From: Kondoa malvinella
Taxonomy: Eukaryota; Basidiomycota; Agaricostilbomycetes; Agaricostilbales; Kondoaceae
Direction of reading: 5' to 3'
NCBI GenBank assembly: GCA_039545315.1
Contig: BCIM01000006.1
Location: forward strand, 310,001 to 374,000
Length of the DNA: 64,000 bases
Shown here: one piece after another, positions 12,101 through 23,189 of the stretch
Numbering within the stretch: the first letter of the stretch is position 1
Layout of the letters: each line of letters starts with the position of its first letter
Made by a program: the position numbers and the translations under genes
The notes under the pieces: generated by a model
Seen by the model: only the letters and a program-made list of their open reading frames with translations
What the model was told of the DNA's origin: nothing
Database searches by the model: none

Positions 12101-15100
12101 AGCCGTTCCATATACTGAGCAGATACGCGTTCGGCGTTAGGAGGAAGCCGTCTGCGATGATCTTCACAACGAATTCTAGAATGAAAACGGATCCTAAAGA
12201 GACTTCGGTGAGGTTGAACCAGCTCAAGCGCACGTCGCCCATGGTCTTGTAATATTCTTGACGATAAAGCGGCGTAGCTACAGCGGCGATGGCAACGGAA
12301 GCAGCCACAGCAGCAAATATGACAACCTTGAAGGCCAGAACTAGGCGCTCTCTTGGCTTGGCACCGAAGACGCGATCGCCGTTGCCCGGCTCAACGAAGG
12401 CCTGACACAGACGTCTCAGCGAATTCTTGTTGGTTAACAACCAAAGGGAATAATCGTAGGTAGGGTGCGTCAGAATAAAGTCGATCTGCCGGGCCTTGCG
12501 CTCTTCCACTGCTTGTTCAACCTCTAGGCCAGTATTCGTTCGCTTTGCAAGAAGTCCGCTGCCATGTACATCCTATCAGCCGGATAAATTTATCTGTCTT
12601 CTGGCCTCACAGATGTCGGTCCAAGCCTTCTTCGGCGTCGTCGTCCGCGTCCTCTTTCTCGAGCAAATTCACAGTACTGCCCTGCCTACGGAAGTTGAGC
12701 ATCTTCCGTTTGGCGTGAGCCAGCTTGGCGCTTGTCACGGATGGCGTGCTGGCTCCCGTCTGTAGACAACGATGTCAGCTGCATATACGGACCATACAAG
12801 CGATGCAAACAACCTCGGAGCCGTCATTTGCCCAATCTCGAACGACTGCCTTACGCAGAGGGAGAGCCAGATTCGCAGGCAGGGTGCCTGAGGCGAGTGC
12901 TTTTGGTCGAGCTTTCACATAATTGTACGGGTTCATCCTGTCCATCCAGCCCGGAGCTTCCATTTTAGCTTGGGATCGCTTCACGAATCGCTCGAGCTGT
13001 TGCTTGTGCTTTTCGTCTTCTGCGACCGCGAAACCTTCGTTTATAACAGCGATGAATAGCTGTATCAAGATGACTGGGCCGAGTGTCAGGATAATCTCAC
13101 AGTTGTGTACTGCCCCCTTACAATTTGCAAACATGAACCAGCCGGCGATCAAAAGCGCCACTACAACGAGCTGGAATACGCCTGTACTTGAGCCTGTGCC
13201 GGCATAAAGGATGTCCACCCAGCCTTCCGAAGAGAGAACCTAGCTCGTTGATCAACAATCTGAAGGCAGTAGACATCAAATGACCGACTTGATAGATTGC
13301 CAGAAAACTATTGTATAGCTGATAGAAAGTCATTTCGATCTCCTCGTCATCAATCTCGGCCGGTATGATGCCTCGAAGCATTTGAGACGCCTGCCAATGT
13401 TAGCCGGCTTGAGATGATGTCGTAGCTGGGCTCACGATCAAAGCTGTGATGAATGTCATGAGCATCACGAAGAAGACCATGTTGATGATGCCAGATCTAA
13501 TTAGGATCAGCACATACACCTTCTCATCGTAATTGTTAACTTACATACTGCCAGTGAGCTTGACCTGCACTAGTCTGAGCGCGTTCTTAACTTGTTCCGA
13601 CTGGACATACTAGCAATCGCCTGACTCTCGGGATGGCCAACATTACACGATAGAACCTGGCAAGCTGGAAAGCCGTAAACCAAGGATATGCCGCAGACTC
13701 GCGAATGAAGGGGATTTGTATGACAGTTGTCGCCACGACCAGGAAGGCGTCAGTTGCATTGCGGCCTGATTTGAAGAAGTCCATCCAATCCGGTGTATAT
13801 GGAATGAAGCGAATAATGAGCTCGACGTCGAATGCGATGGTGAAGCCGAGCTCCATGTACTCTGCCAGACTGTCAGCCAGTGCCACGCCGACTGCGTGAT
13901 TCGCTTACTTCTGATAACTTTATACTGTGGATCCTCGCCATGACGTTGAGTAGCTTGCGTCACAACACTTGCTAGAACAAGAGCGACCCAGAAGAGCTGC
14001 GTTTTGTTGTAAATCTTCTTTAGCCTGGTCTTGAAAGTATCCATCTTCTTGGTAGTAGCCATAGCATCTCCAGCTTGATCAAGGATGAGCATAGGTCTGC
14101 AAGACTGTCAGGAGAGCATTGTCGAGGAGACAGGATGACTGACGCGGATGAAGCAAATGCGGAGTGCTTTGTCTCGTCGACAATGGAAGCAAAGGTATTC
14201 GTGATGACGGCGACAAACATATTGAGCAACCAAAAATTGACGACCAGAAGACAAATGATGAAGAACAGGCAGGAGACGAAATAGTCTGCATCCATCATAT
14301 CATACATTGGCGGAGTCCAATTATTGTTGGAGATGATGACCACAATCTGCAGGGCCGCTGCAGCGATATTGTCGTAGCTGACAGTACCATTGTAGGGATT
14401 ATCACCTTCGATGCAGAGTTGACCAACAGGACAAAGATAGCCTTTCGCTGAAGTATTGGCCGATACATCGCTGAATTCGTTAAAGAAGCTCGTTTGATTA
14501 CCGTCAGGAAGAATGCTGCCGCCGCATGTTTGGCCAGTTGAGAAATTCGCGGCATTTTCTGGGTCGATCCAGACGCATTCTCGCCGAAACGAGCCTTTGA
14601 AGCTCTGAATACCAATAATACTACGATGCGATAAGCATGCAGGCTGTATACAACGCATTTGGCATACCTGAACAAGATCATGGCGAATACCACAAAGAAC
14701 GCGACGTTTACCAACAGCGGACCAGCCTTCTTGAGCGATTGCAAGATAGTCTGCTAAGTACATCAGCATGCGCCTACATCTTTCCAAATCACGCACCGTA
14801 GTCCCACTCGTGAAGGTCAATAATCGGACAGCCCTCAGGACACTCAACGCCCGAAAGATATACAACTCCTTCTCGCTTTCCACGCCAGCTATCGACAGAC
14901 CAAAGCTGATCCAAAAGCAAACAATCGCCAACAGATCAATCCGATTCCAACTATGCCTCAGATAAGCACTGTGACCTGCTGTAGCTGCCCGCTGTCTTTC
15001 TACTGCTAATCGAAAAGGCGTGTCGTGCAAAAGGTTGTTGGCAGCTGAAGCAGCCCGTTTCTGAAGTATGCTAGATGAGCTGCTGTATTGATGTCGATCG

Positions 15101-16290
15101 TGCGAAGCTTGTTGTCCATAAGTCTGTTTGTTTAGATCGTGGCGTAGATCTTTGGGTCCCATACTGAATTGATCAGACAATGCATTGTAAGAGAGTCTTT
15201 TTCGAATGCGAGCTGAAAGTGGTTGTTTCGCTGTATAATTTTGGTTCTGATATAAGCCGGAAACGATTATTCGGGCTGCTGCTTCGAGCGTGAAAAGAAT
15301 CATCATGACGAAAAGAACAGTGTCTTCCCATGTGTTGAAGTAACCTGGTCCAGCAGGTCGTGGATGCGAGAATACAGAAGGGGCAGATTGAATGCTGAGG
15401 ATAACTACATAGGCGATAATGAGAACCAGGATAGCAGGTTCTGTCCATCTGTAGAGTAGGGCAGATCGAGCTAATTTTCGTAAACGATGATTTGGACCGA
15501 AGATGCCCAAACTCTTGCCTGGATTCGGCTCGACCTGCGGGTGATCAGCTTGACTTGTAGCACCATCCATAGCGTGATCCACTGGACCTTCATCGTCTAG
15601 GAGAACAGCTCCATTGCTTGACTGGTCTTGGCTTGTCAGATTGACGACTCGCACACTTGCGCGCTTGAACTCTCTAGCAGCGTTCTTCAGCAAAGATTGC
15701 CCACGAGTGAGAGATCTTGACAAGGGTGAGTTCTGACTCGGCGAATAATGAGTTCTATCGGTTGACCGCGAGTTGGGGTGAAAGGTTATGTTGGAAGTCA
15801 ACCTCGCCGAATCAGAAGTATCTTCAGTATAAGAGATGCCTTGTTCAGACATGGCTGGGTATCGCATCAAGGAGTCGTCTGACTGGTCGAACCTTTCTTG
15901 ACTAAACGAGAGATCATTTTGGCTCGCAAAGACGCCTTGAAGCTGAGCAGGTGGATATTGGCTTTGATCCGCGTGATAGTCTATCACATCTTCGAGTGGC
16001 CAACGTCCAGCAAGGTCCGCAGACGAAGAAGCAGAAGCATTGACGCGATGAGTTGGTTTGAAATCTGCGCGCATTTTAGGTAGGCCATGCTGCTCGTCAT
16101 CTGACTTTGTAGGCGAACGCGAGCGATTGCTAAGAGAGCGACGCTTCAATCGAGGTTCTTCATCAGGTCCACCAGGAGATCCGTTGTTGCTTCGAGCGCT
16201 GCTCAGGCCTTCAGGGAGATCATCAAACTGGGAATCACTTTGCGCGGAGGGTATAGACAAATTTGACAGGCTAGGTCTGTGATTGGGCAT
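9128..16290 (-). CDS. CCH1: High-affinity voltage-gated Ca2+ channel alpha subunit Cch1
   Basis: Plasma-membrane calcium channel that works with Mid1 for calcium entry under stress. Start ATG at 16288-16290. A polar N-terminal domain of about 250 residues is followed by four ion-transport repeats. Repeat I: S1 [18 protein letters not shown]4 region [14 protein letters not shown], pore IISNNNWT, S6 [11 protein letters not shown]. Repeat II: 13.9-13.0 kb, pore [11 protein letters not shown]6 FIAVINEGF. Repeat III: 12.4-11.5 kb, S4 [18 protein letters not shown], pore [10 protein letters not shown]. Repeat IV: 11.4-10.4 kb, pore [11 protein letters not shown]. The ion-selecting locus therefore reads N/E/E/E. 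After S6 comes an EF-hand-like segment ([17 protein letters not shown], then [14 protein letters not shown]). The C-terminus ends [10 protein letters not shown] with the stop at 9128-9130. More than 15 short introns. Its start lies 144 nt from the divergent ARH1 start. Confidence 0.93.
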
Positions 16291-16433
16291 CTTCTAAAGA
16301 CTCTTGGTATATCTAAGCAGCTGCTCTACTTGACTATAGCTGCTTGCATGGCTGTTTTGGCGAAGACAGGTTATCCGTTGACAAGCGTGGTGTATATACC
16401 GAGGTCGCCTCTGAGGGATACCAGAGCCCTAGG

Positions 16434-18115
16434 ATGCTTTTCAACAGATGCCCTAGTCTACTTTATACTACTCGCAGAGCTCTACATATCCGGCACAAGT
16501 CGTCGAAACCAGCTGGGCAACTCGATTTGACTGATCTTCCGCTTCGTTTGGCTGTGATAGGCAGCGGACCAGCTGGCTTTTATGCTGCTTCACGTATTCT
16601 TGGCCTTAAAGGCAGCCGGAATGTTCAGATTGACATGTACGAAGAGTTGCCTGTGCCCTTTGGACTAGTGCGTTATGGAGTAGCACCAGATCATCCTGAA
16701 GTCAAGGTGAGCTCCCATCGTGCTCCTGTATTCCATTATACTTATTGCGTGCATTGACAGAATTGCATACACAAATTTGAAGAGACAGCACAAGATTCTC
16801 GTTTCCGCTTCTTTGGCAATGTACAAATAGGCGGACCTACGCACTCTACATCTACTCCATTCAATCCACCGACACTGACTGATGGACCCCAACCATCTTC
16901 TTCCTCCATCCCTTTGAGTCTGCTCAAACCGCATTACCACTCTATCTTACTCACTTATGGCGCATCCTATGATCGACAACTCGGTATACCAGGCGAAGAT
17001 CTAGCCAACGTTCTCTCAGCTCGCTCCTTTGTACACTTTTACAACGGTCATCCCTACGTCAATTCATATCCTGCAATTCAGAACTTGGACCTTTCCAAAA
17101 TTTCGCATGTCACTATAGTTGGTCAAGGAAACGTCGCTATGGATTGCGCAAGAGTACTTTTATCGCCCATAGACGATCTCAGAGCGACTGACATACCTGA
17201 ACCCGTTCTGGCCGAATTGGCTAGATCGCAAGTCAAGCGTGTCGATGTAGTAGGCCGAAGAGGTCCATTACAATTGGCCGCTACTACGAAAGAATTGAGG
17301 GAAATGTTGACGCTTCCTGGAGTGGGTTTCTATGTCGATCAAGAACAAGTGAAAGAAGCGGAAGATATGCTCGGTTCTTTTCCCGATATGGTCAGTGGGA
17401 GGATGAAGAAGCGGATGCTGGGGTTGATGAAAGAAGGAGCAAAGAAAGCGGGTCCAGCGCCAGAGAAAGAATGGTCTTTGCAATACTTGGCTTCGCCGAT
17501 CGAATGTCTCCCATCACCTTATGCTTCAACAGAATCTCCACCCGTCAAATCGATGAATTGGCAAGTCAATCGGCTGCAAGTAGATCCAGAGAGAGATCCC
17601 GGCCAATGGAAGGTTCAAGGAACAGATGCGACCATTACCACCGAAACGGATTTGGTCTTGAAGAGTGTCGGCTATCGCTCGATAGGCATCGAGGGCATAC
17701 CGTTTGACACAAAGTCAGGAACTGTGCCAAATGATGCTGGTCGGGTCATGTCCACAGATGGCCAGCAGGTAAGTAGACATTGGAAGCAGGTGACTCTCTA
17801 GCTGAACAGCATACACAGGTCGAAGGTTTGTATGTCTCTGGATGGCTAGCTCGAGGTCCAACAGGCGTAATAGCAACAACCATGATGGACGCCTATCTTA
17901 CAGCAGAAACCATCATCCACGATTTTCTTGATAACAAGACTCGGGAGCAGGCGCTCGATGCATTGGGCCTTGATACAGCAACACAAGGCAAGAAGTCTGT
18001 CACTTGGCCGGATTGGCAAAAGATCGATCGAGCAGAACGAGAAAACGGTCGCAAACTTGGCAAAGAGCGAGAAAAGTATACGACAAGTCAGGCAATGCTC
18101 GACGTACTCCAATAA
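16434..18115 (+). CDS. ARH1: NADPH:adrenodoxin oxidoreductase, mitochondrial
   Basis: Flavoprotein that passes electrons from NADPH to the mitochondrial ferredoxin for Fe-S cluster and haem A synthesis. Start at 16434 is chosen because MLFNRCPSLLYTTRRALHIR is a typical Arg-rich mitochondrial presequence; an in-frame ATG at 16344 would place an acidic peptide in front. FAD motif AVIGSGPAGFYAA, then LPVPFGLVRYGVAPDHPEVK; NADPH motif VTIVGQGNVAMDCARVLL; family segments RRGPLQLAATTKELRE, ATTMMDAYLTAETI, and VSGWLARGPTGVIAT near the C-terminus. Two introns (about 16706-16759 and 17770-17818). It ends AMLDVLQ, stop at 18113-18115. The last 23 nt of the gene lie inside a duplicated segment (see 18093-18594). 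Confidence 0.95.
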
Positions 18116-18594
18116 AGTAATGTACTCTGGGTCCTCAACCTCTTCTGGCTGGTTGTCCCTGCAGTACTTGTACATCCGCCTTCTGTTGGCTTCCCTCGTC
18201 TCTGGTTTTGACGCTTCTGCAAACAATGCCTTGAAGATGGCCGAGTCGAGTTCTTCTAGACCCAGACTTTGTCCGTCTGATGTGCAGAATTTCGCTTGTT
18301 TTAATATCGCTGCTTCAGGTGATTGGCTGTCGGCGTCAACTTTCCGCCTTTTTGTTGCTGGTGTGGAAGAGCTCGAATAGCGCGATGCGGCTTGATGGAG
18401 CGGGTCGAAGATGTTTTCAATGATGGTTTCGCAAACGGCTTTTTGTGGTGCTTGTGCGAGACATTGTACAAAAGGTTGTAAGAGGAGGACTAGCGGGAGA
18501 GGTGCATCGGACATCGGATTCTGAGATGGAGATGCATTCTTGCAAAGAGGAGAAGAAGACTTGCGAGTAATGTACGGATATCGAGATGGGCATT
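18093..18594. repeat. Direct repeat copy A (ARH1 3' end + RRP1 3' end)
   Basis: About 500 bp here align almost base for base with 22042-22535 in the same orientation. The shared block starts in the last codons of ARH1 (CAATGCTCGACGT) and ends with TATCGAGATGGG. Copy A has diverged: a 7-nt tandem insertion near 18508-18520 and scattered substitutions. It probably arose as a local duplication of the ancestral ARH1/RRP1 convergent junction. Confidence 0.9.
18119..18594 (-). pseudogene. Decayed 3' fragment of RRP1
   Basis: On the minus strand this encodes the C-terminal part of Rrp1 (PLPLVLLLQPF, CETIIENIFDPLHQAASRYS, KPETREANRRRMYKYC, NQPEEVEDPE), nearly identical to the intact gene at 22071-23189. 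It lacks the whole N-terminal half. A 7-nt duplication (CATCGGA repeated) shifts the frame near 18510. The RRP1 stop codon TAG has become TAC, so the frame would read on into sequence antisense to ARH1. I treat it as a non-functional relic. Confidence 0.85.
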
Positions 18595-19132
18595 ACGCCT
18601 GATACGCAAAATCTCTGCGGCTTCGGGCGAAGTAAGGTCGACTACCAGCTTGCCAAAGCTGGTTTCTATGACTCTTTCGTCTTTACGCGCCCTTAGATGC
18701 TCAATGGAGGCTTTCCTCCACGAGCATGCAGTGCACCCAGCGGAGAGCTTTGCTTCAAACGACCGGCTCTTGCCAGTCATCACAGCGAGTGTGAACGGAC
18801 CTCCCATCGCATACTCTACCTGATCCAGAGAACACAAAGACCTTCATGCGGTTTCACTTCCTGCATGATCGGGGTGCTTTCCTAAAGCGCTGAAGCTTTG
18901 AAAGTATATCTTCTACATCTCTTCGGTGTATCAGAATCCCCTTAGATGAAGCTGGAGCTATTCCAAGCTCGGCAGTCAGCGATACAGAGGAACACAGCCA
19001 GTGGTATTTATAGCGATGACCTTGATGATCCGAACCCCGTTGCCTCTTTGTTCTTTCTTCCAGCTACGACTGCAGCGCCACTCTTCTCTTGCTCTGATTT
19101 GCTTTTTCTAATCCCAAGTGGAATCTGTCGAA

Positions 19133-20630
19133 ATGCTATCAGTCTTTCTTTTTCTTGCTGCCTCATCAACGGCATTGGCGCAATCGGCCAGTGGTGCAGT
19201 ATCAGTCGCAGAAGAGACTGGGTGAGCTGGTGATCTACTTACCACAATCAAAGCTAATGCGCTCGAGTAGTCTCTTCTCTTTTGCACCGAGTGAGCGTCA
19301 ATTGCGCAGACCCAGCCAATGCTCATAATCTGCGACTAGCTGGTACGCGCCCTCCGCTCCAAGATACACCAGTAGGCACTGGAATTGGCTATACGTAGGC
19401 TTTCCGTCCGGGTGTATCGTGAAATCAGAAAAGACTGATTGTCAATGTCTTGCCAGACCACTCAATCGCCAAAACTTTACCTACGGTGATCTGCCAAACA
19501 AAGCCGATCCTGCTGCTTTTGGGCGTGGACCTCAGTCCGGTACCAATCTTTGCAACTCGACTACCGCTGGTCCTGATAGCCAATGCCAAACTGCTATAGT
19601 TAACTCCATTGATGTAAGCTTCAACGGATCACTCGTGTCTTCGGCGCTGAGCGTTTAGTCATCTGACAGGACTTTTGTCTGTGGGGCATGCCTACCTTAT
19701 CGAATGTGGGAGATAACGAAGCAGCGGCTGTGGCTTATTGCACCAATTCTTCGTATGGAGCAAGAGACATACCAGCAGGAACCATCACCGGAGCACAATG
19801 GCTTTACACGCCCGAATACATTCAGGTATGCTGTTTGCTCTAGCCTCGCGGGATATGGTGCTTAGTGATTGATCAGATTACGGGCTCTTTAGACCAGACG
19901 CAGCTCCTGCTTCAGGCTGATGATGCTGGAGGAGAATTGGACCCTGTTGGTGCAGACTACAGAGGAGTACATCCCTTTCCTCTTCCACTGCGCTCCACAT
20001 CGTGCTTACAATTCTCACCCAGAACCCTCTTGGTGGATTGATGTTCTCTTCTGCATTCTCCGATGATGGATCGCTTCAGCAAGTTCAGCATTGGACCAAC
20101 TTCATTGGGGGCGTAAGTACTATTCACTTAGACTTGAAGATGTCCTGCTCACTAATCTCGTCAGGGTTCCTTCTGCTTGCGCCTGTGCCAGCCTGGATCA
20201 TACAATGCAACGCTCAATTGTGAGCATGTATTTGATAGAATAGGTACAGCAGTCGCCTCTGTCATTTGCTCTCCTTTCTGATCTTCCTGCAACAGGCTGC
20301 CAGTACAATATGCCTCACACCGTCGAACCCGAAGGGTCATTTGAAGTCTGCTACGCCGACGTTGGACTACCCGCTGGACAATACTATGAATCTGGCGTCT
20401 TGCAGACCTACACTCAACCTCCGGAAGCCAATGGTCCAATCACTTCCATCCCATACGAACCTTCAACACCAGCTTCATCTAATTGCTCCTCTCTTACTTC
20501 TACTCCTGCAGCTTTTCTCGACCCTGCCAACCCACCAGCATCAGGTTCTGTCTCAGCATTGGAATCGGTGGTTGAATCCTTTGCACCCGCTCGTCGTCGT
20601 GCGCTCAGATGGGAACGTGATGGTGTATAG
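19133..20630 (+). CDS. Secreted DFCLWG-type glycoprotein (macrophage-activating glycoprotein family)
   Basis: Start ATG at 19133 gives a clear signal peptide (MLSVFLFLAASSTALAQS). The mature part shows the order seen in basidiomycete secreted proteins often named macrophage-activating glycoprotein: TNLCNSTTAGPDSQCQTA, then DFCLWGMPTLSNVGDNEA, VAYCTNSSYGARDIPAGTI, QWLYTPEYIQITG, GELDPVGADYRG, NPLGGLMFSSAF, WTNFIGG, FCLRLCQPG, DRIGCQYNMP, SFEVCYADVGLPAGQY, then TQPPEANGPITSIPY. Cysteines and N-glycosylation sites are numerous. About six introns. The C-terminal tail is Ser/Ala/Pro-rich with a basic end and no membrane anchor; the stop is at 20628-20630. Biochemical function is not established for the family. 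The gene sits in the block bounded by the RRP1 direct repeats. Confidence 0.82.
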
Positions 20631-20639
20631 CACAGCGGT

Positions 20640-21192
20640 CTGTAGAGTACGCGGTTGATGTGGGGCCTTCAAGTGAATTGCGGCGAGCTATCAACTACAA
20701 GGACAATTGCAATCTCCGATACTAGTGTTAACGTTACCGGCTTCCGACTTCTGCAGCTCTGCTCTTGCGGTTTCTTCCAATCCTTTTTCTGCAATACTTC
20801 AGACTTTACTTGATGTTGAAACTACTCCAGTTCTTCGTTTTCTTGAAGTTTTCAATATCCCCTCAATTTAGTCTCCCATCTCTCAAAGCGACCAGGGCTT
20901 TTGCTCCTTCTTCTCTGCCTTTCTGGTTACCCGAATTCTTCCTATCCAACCAAGTCTTGACCCTAAACGCCTCCAGAACTCCCACTTTCTCACAGCTTGT
21001 TTGTATATGACTCACAGTGTTTGAAACTGCACACTCTCTTTATAGTTCCTGCTGCCGATTGCAGACTCAGCTAGACTTCGGCTGAAGTTGCTGTTATTAT
21101 GTGCTTGCGCATTGCTATTCTGACCGAGCAAACTTTGGGAAATGGTCTTTCTTCCCGCGCTCGTCCTATGTATAACACACTAGAACACGACG
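20640..21192. other. Intergenic, between secreted glycoprotein and unknown gene
   Basis: Pyrimidine-rich stretches around 20750-20990 resemble a promoter/leader. A Phe/Leu-rich 81-codon frame at 20765-21010 has the composition of translated pyrimidine-rich DNA. No supported gene. Confidence 0.45.
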
Positions 21193-22002
21193 ATGAAACG
21201 TATCCTGCAGTACTTCAACTTGTGCCCTACGGAAGAGGAAGAACGATTGCTGCAAAGCGGCTCAGATCAGCTCGACCTCTCAGTCAACCGCCTTCACGTC
21301 AAACTATCAAATGAAGGCAAGCCTTTGCTCGTGTACTGGCACTACAGTAAGATCGGCGGCGACTTCCGAACTAGAGGAGATCATGCTGCTATGAGTCCTG
21401 AAACCTATCAAGAACTCAAGGATTCACTTTCGCAACGCAGCTTTGTCATTCCTTGTCACCTCTTCATCTTTCTCTCTCAAGTCTCGGAGCTATCCTGTTT
21501 GCCTTACGTCGATTGGCCAAATCTTTATCCTGATGAAACGCCTATCTACAACACCAAAGGCTACCTCAAGGATGACTTTGGCTCAGATGGTCTGGTCTTT
21601 GTAAAGAGTCGGCTTAGGAAGGTACACGAGCTTGGAGGTGATTATGAAAGAGCTGCATTGGAGGACTTGGAAGCTATGCGAGAGCAAGTTGGAGATTCGA
21701 AATCGCGTATGAAGGAATACAACATCGCCTCGGGCAGTTATGATCGTGAGTCTTCTTATAACGATCTGCTGGATAATGTGCTCATTGAATTGCAGTAGCG
21801 AAAGCGCGATTGAAATCCAACTTGAGTGCGTTCGTAACCATGTTCTGCTTTCGTGTCAACTGATCTGTTGTTCATCTTAGTCTCACTTACATCTATTGTC
21901 GATTACTTCTCAGCTCACAAGCATGCGCTTACTGATGAAGAGAAAGAAGTACCATTGCTGGATCTGGTCGAACACAAACTTTCGTTGGCACGCAGACATT
22001 AG
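21193..22002 (+). CDS. Unrecognised soluble protein
   Basis: A 191-codon first exon starts MKRILQYFNLCPTEEEERLL. It contains KPLLVYWHYSKIGGDFRTRG, LPYVDWPNLYPDETPIYNTK and a charged stretch ALEDLEAMREQVGDSKSRMK. Splicing at 21745 (GTGAGT) and again at 21829 joins DLAKARLKSNL to ISLTSIVDYFSAHKHALTDEEKE and ends HKLSLARRH, stop TAG at 22000-22002. No signal peptide or membrane segment. I do not recognise the family. The composition and clean splicing support a real gene. It lies just before repeat copy B. Confidence 0.6.
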
Positions 22003-22041
22003 ATGGGTCTGCTCAGTCTCTCTTAGCTGCTACGTCTTAGA

Positions 22042-22535
22042 CAATGCTCGACGTGGTCCAATAAAATAATCTACTCTGGGTCTTCAACCTCTTCTGGCTG
22101 GTTGTCCCTGCAGTACTTGTACATCCGCCTTCTGTTGGCTTCCCTCGTCTCTGGTTTTGACGCTTCCGCAAACAATGCCTTGAAGATGGCCGAGTCGAGA
22201 TCTTCTAGATCCAGACTTGGTTCGTCCGATGTGCAGATTTTCGCTTGTTCTAATATCGCTGCTTCAGGTGATTGGCTGTCCGCATCTACTTTCCGCCTTT
22301 TTGTTGCTGGAGTGGAAGAGCTCGAATAGCGCGATGCGGCTTGGTGGAGCGGGTCAAAGATGTTTTCAATGATGGTTTCGCAAACGGCTTTCTGTGGTGC
22401 TTGTGCGAGACATTGAATAAAAGGTTGCAAGAGGAGGACTAGCGGGAGAGGTGCATCGGATTCTGAGGTGGAGATGCACTCTTGCAAAGAGGAGAAGAAG
22501 ACTTGCGAGTAGTGAACGGGTATCGAGATGGGTAT
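22042..22535. repeat. Direct repeat copy B (RRP1 3' end, intact)
   Basis: Partner of 18093-18594. It includes the true last coding part of RRP1 and, beyond its stop, about 25 nt resembling the final codons of ARH1 (CAATGCTCGACGTGGTCCAATAA). This copy therefore still carries a trace of the ARH1 end, which implies the duplicated unit was the junction of two convergent genes. Confidence 0.88.
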
Positions 22536-23189
22536 TTTGGCATTGGTCGGACTTTTGAGAGATAGGCGATCAGTCTCGTTTTACGTAACGTACAACAATA
22601 GATAGCCTACCATAGAGGACCGTTCTCACTTGATATCAGAGCGTTGTACTCCGCTATCGCTGTTGCATTCCAATCTTCTCTCGCCAACATTCGCAAAGAC
22701 GCCGTGACATAACGACGCAGGAACATGTAGTATTTGTCCATCCTGCAGGCTAATATAAGCACAACGACAGCACATCAACGACAAGACTTACCTATGCCTA
22801 TCTATGCTAGGCCATTGTCGCAATACAGTTGTCCAAAAAGCGCGAAGAAAAGCCAAAGCTGTCCTGAATCTTGCTACAGAGCTGTTTGTCTCTTGCGGTC
22901 GTATGAGAAGCAGCAGATCTGCGAGCGTGGTTGCCAATTGCTGTTGTACCAAAGGCTTGTCCGACATGTACATGCAATAGTACAGAGCTTTCCACAGCTT
23001 GAGCAGCTCTAACTCCGAGTACCTCGCTTCCATTTCTGTTTCTGCTGCCCAATCATCATCCACTTCCACTGCTACCTCTGCCCTTTTGCCCGCCAGAAAA
23101 GATTTCAACGATTTGACTGCTTTGTCTCGCACTTTCTTGTCGTTCGACGCCAGCTGCTTGCCCAATGGTGGAATATTAGTGCCGCTCAT
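22071..23189 (-). CDS. RRP1: Ribosomal RNA processing protein 1 (Nop52 family)
   Basis: Nucleolar factor for 27S to 25S/5.8S rRNA maturation in 60S assembly. Start ATG at 23187-23189. The N-terminus IPPLGKQLASNDKKVRDKAV, followed by SLKSFL, is the family hallmark (helical domain that begins with the KxLAsNdkkvRdKAlk pattern). It continues with LLKLWKALYYCMYMSDKPLVQQQLA and FLRAFWTTVLRQW. After introns at about 22790 and 22500-22680 come PLPLVLLLQPFIQCLAQAPQ and CETIIENIFDPLHQAAS, an acidic/basic linker with KRRKVD (possible nuclear signal), then KALFAEASKPETREANRRRM and the stop at 22071-22073. The 3' third is duplicated at 18.1-18.6 kb. Confidence 0.9.

Noticed and set aside
12010..13207. 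Plus-strand frames opposite CCH1
   Set aside because: They are antisense to well-supported channel exons and carry no features of their own.
16344..16433. Upstream ATG of ARH1
   Set aside because: Would place an acidic 30-residue peptide before a good mitochondrial presequence; the downstream ATG is more likely.
20765..21010. 81-codon Phe/Leu-rich frame
   Set aside because: Translated pyrimidine-rich intergenic DNA; no family features.
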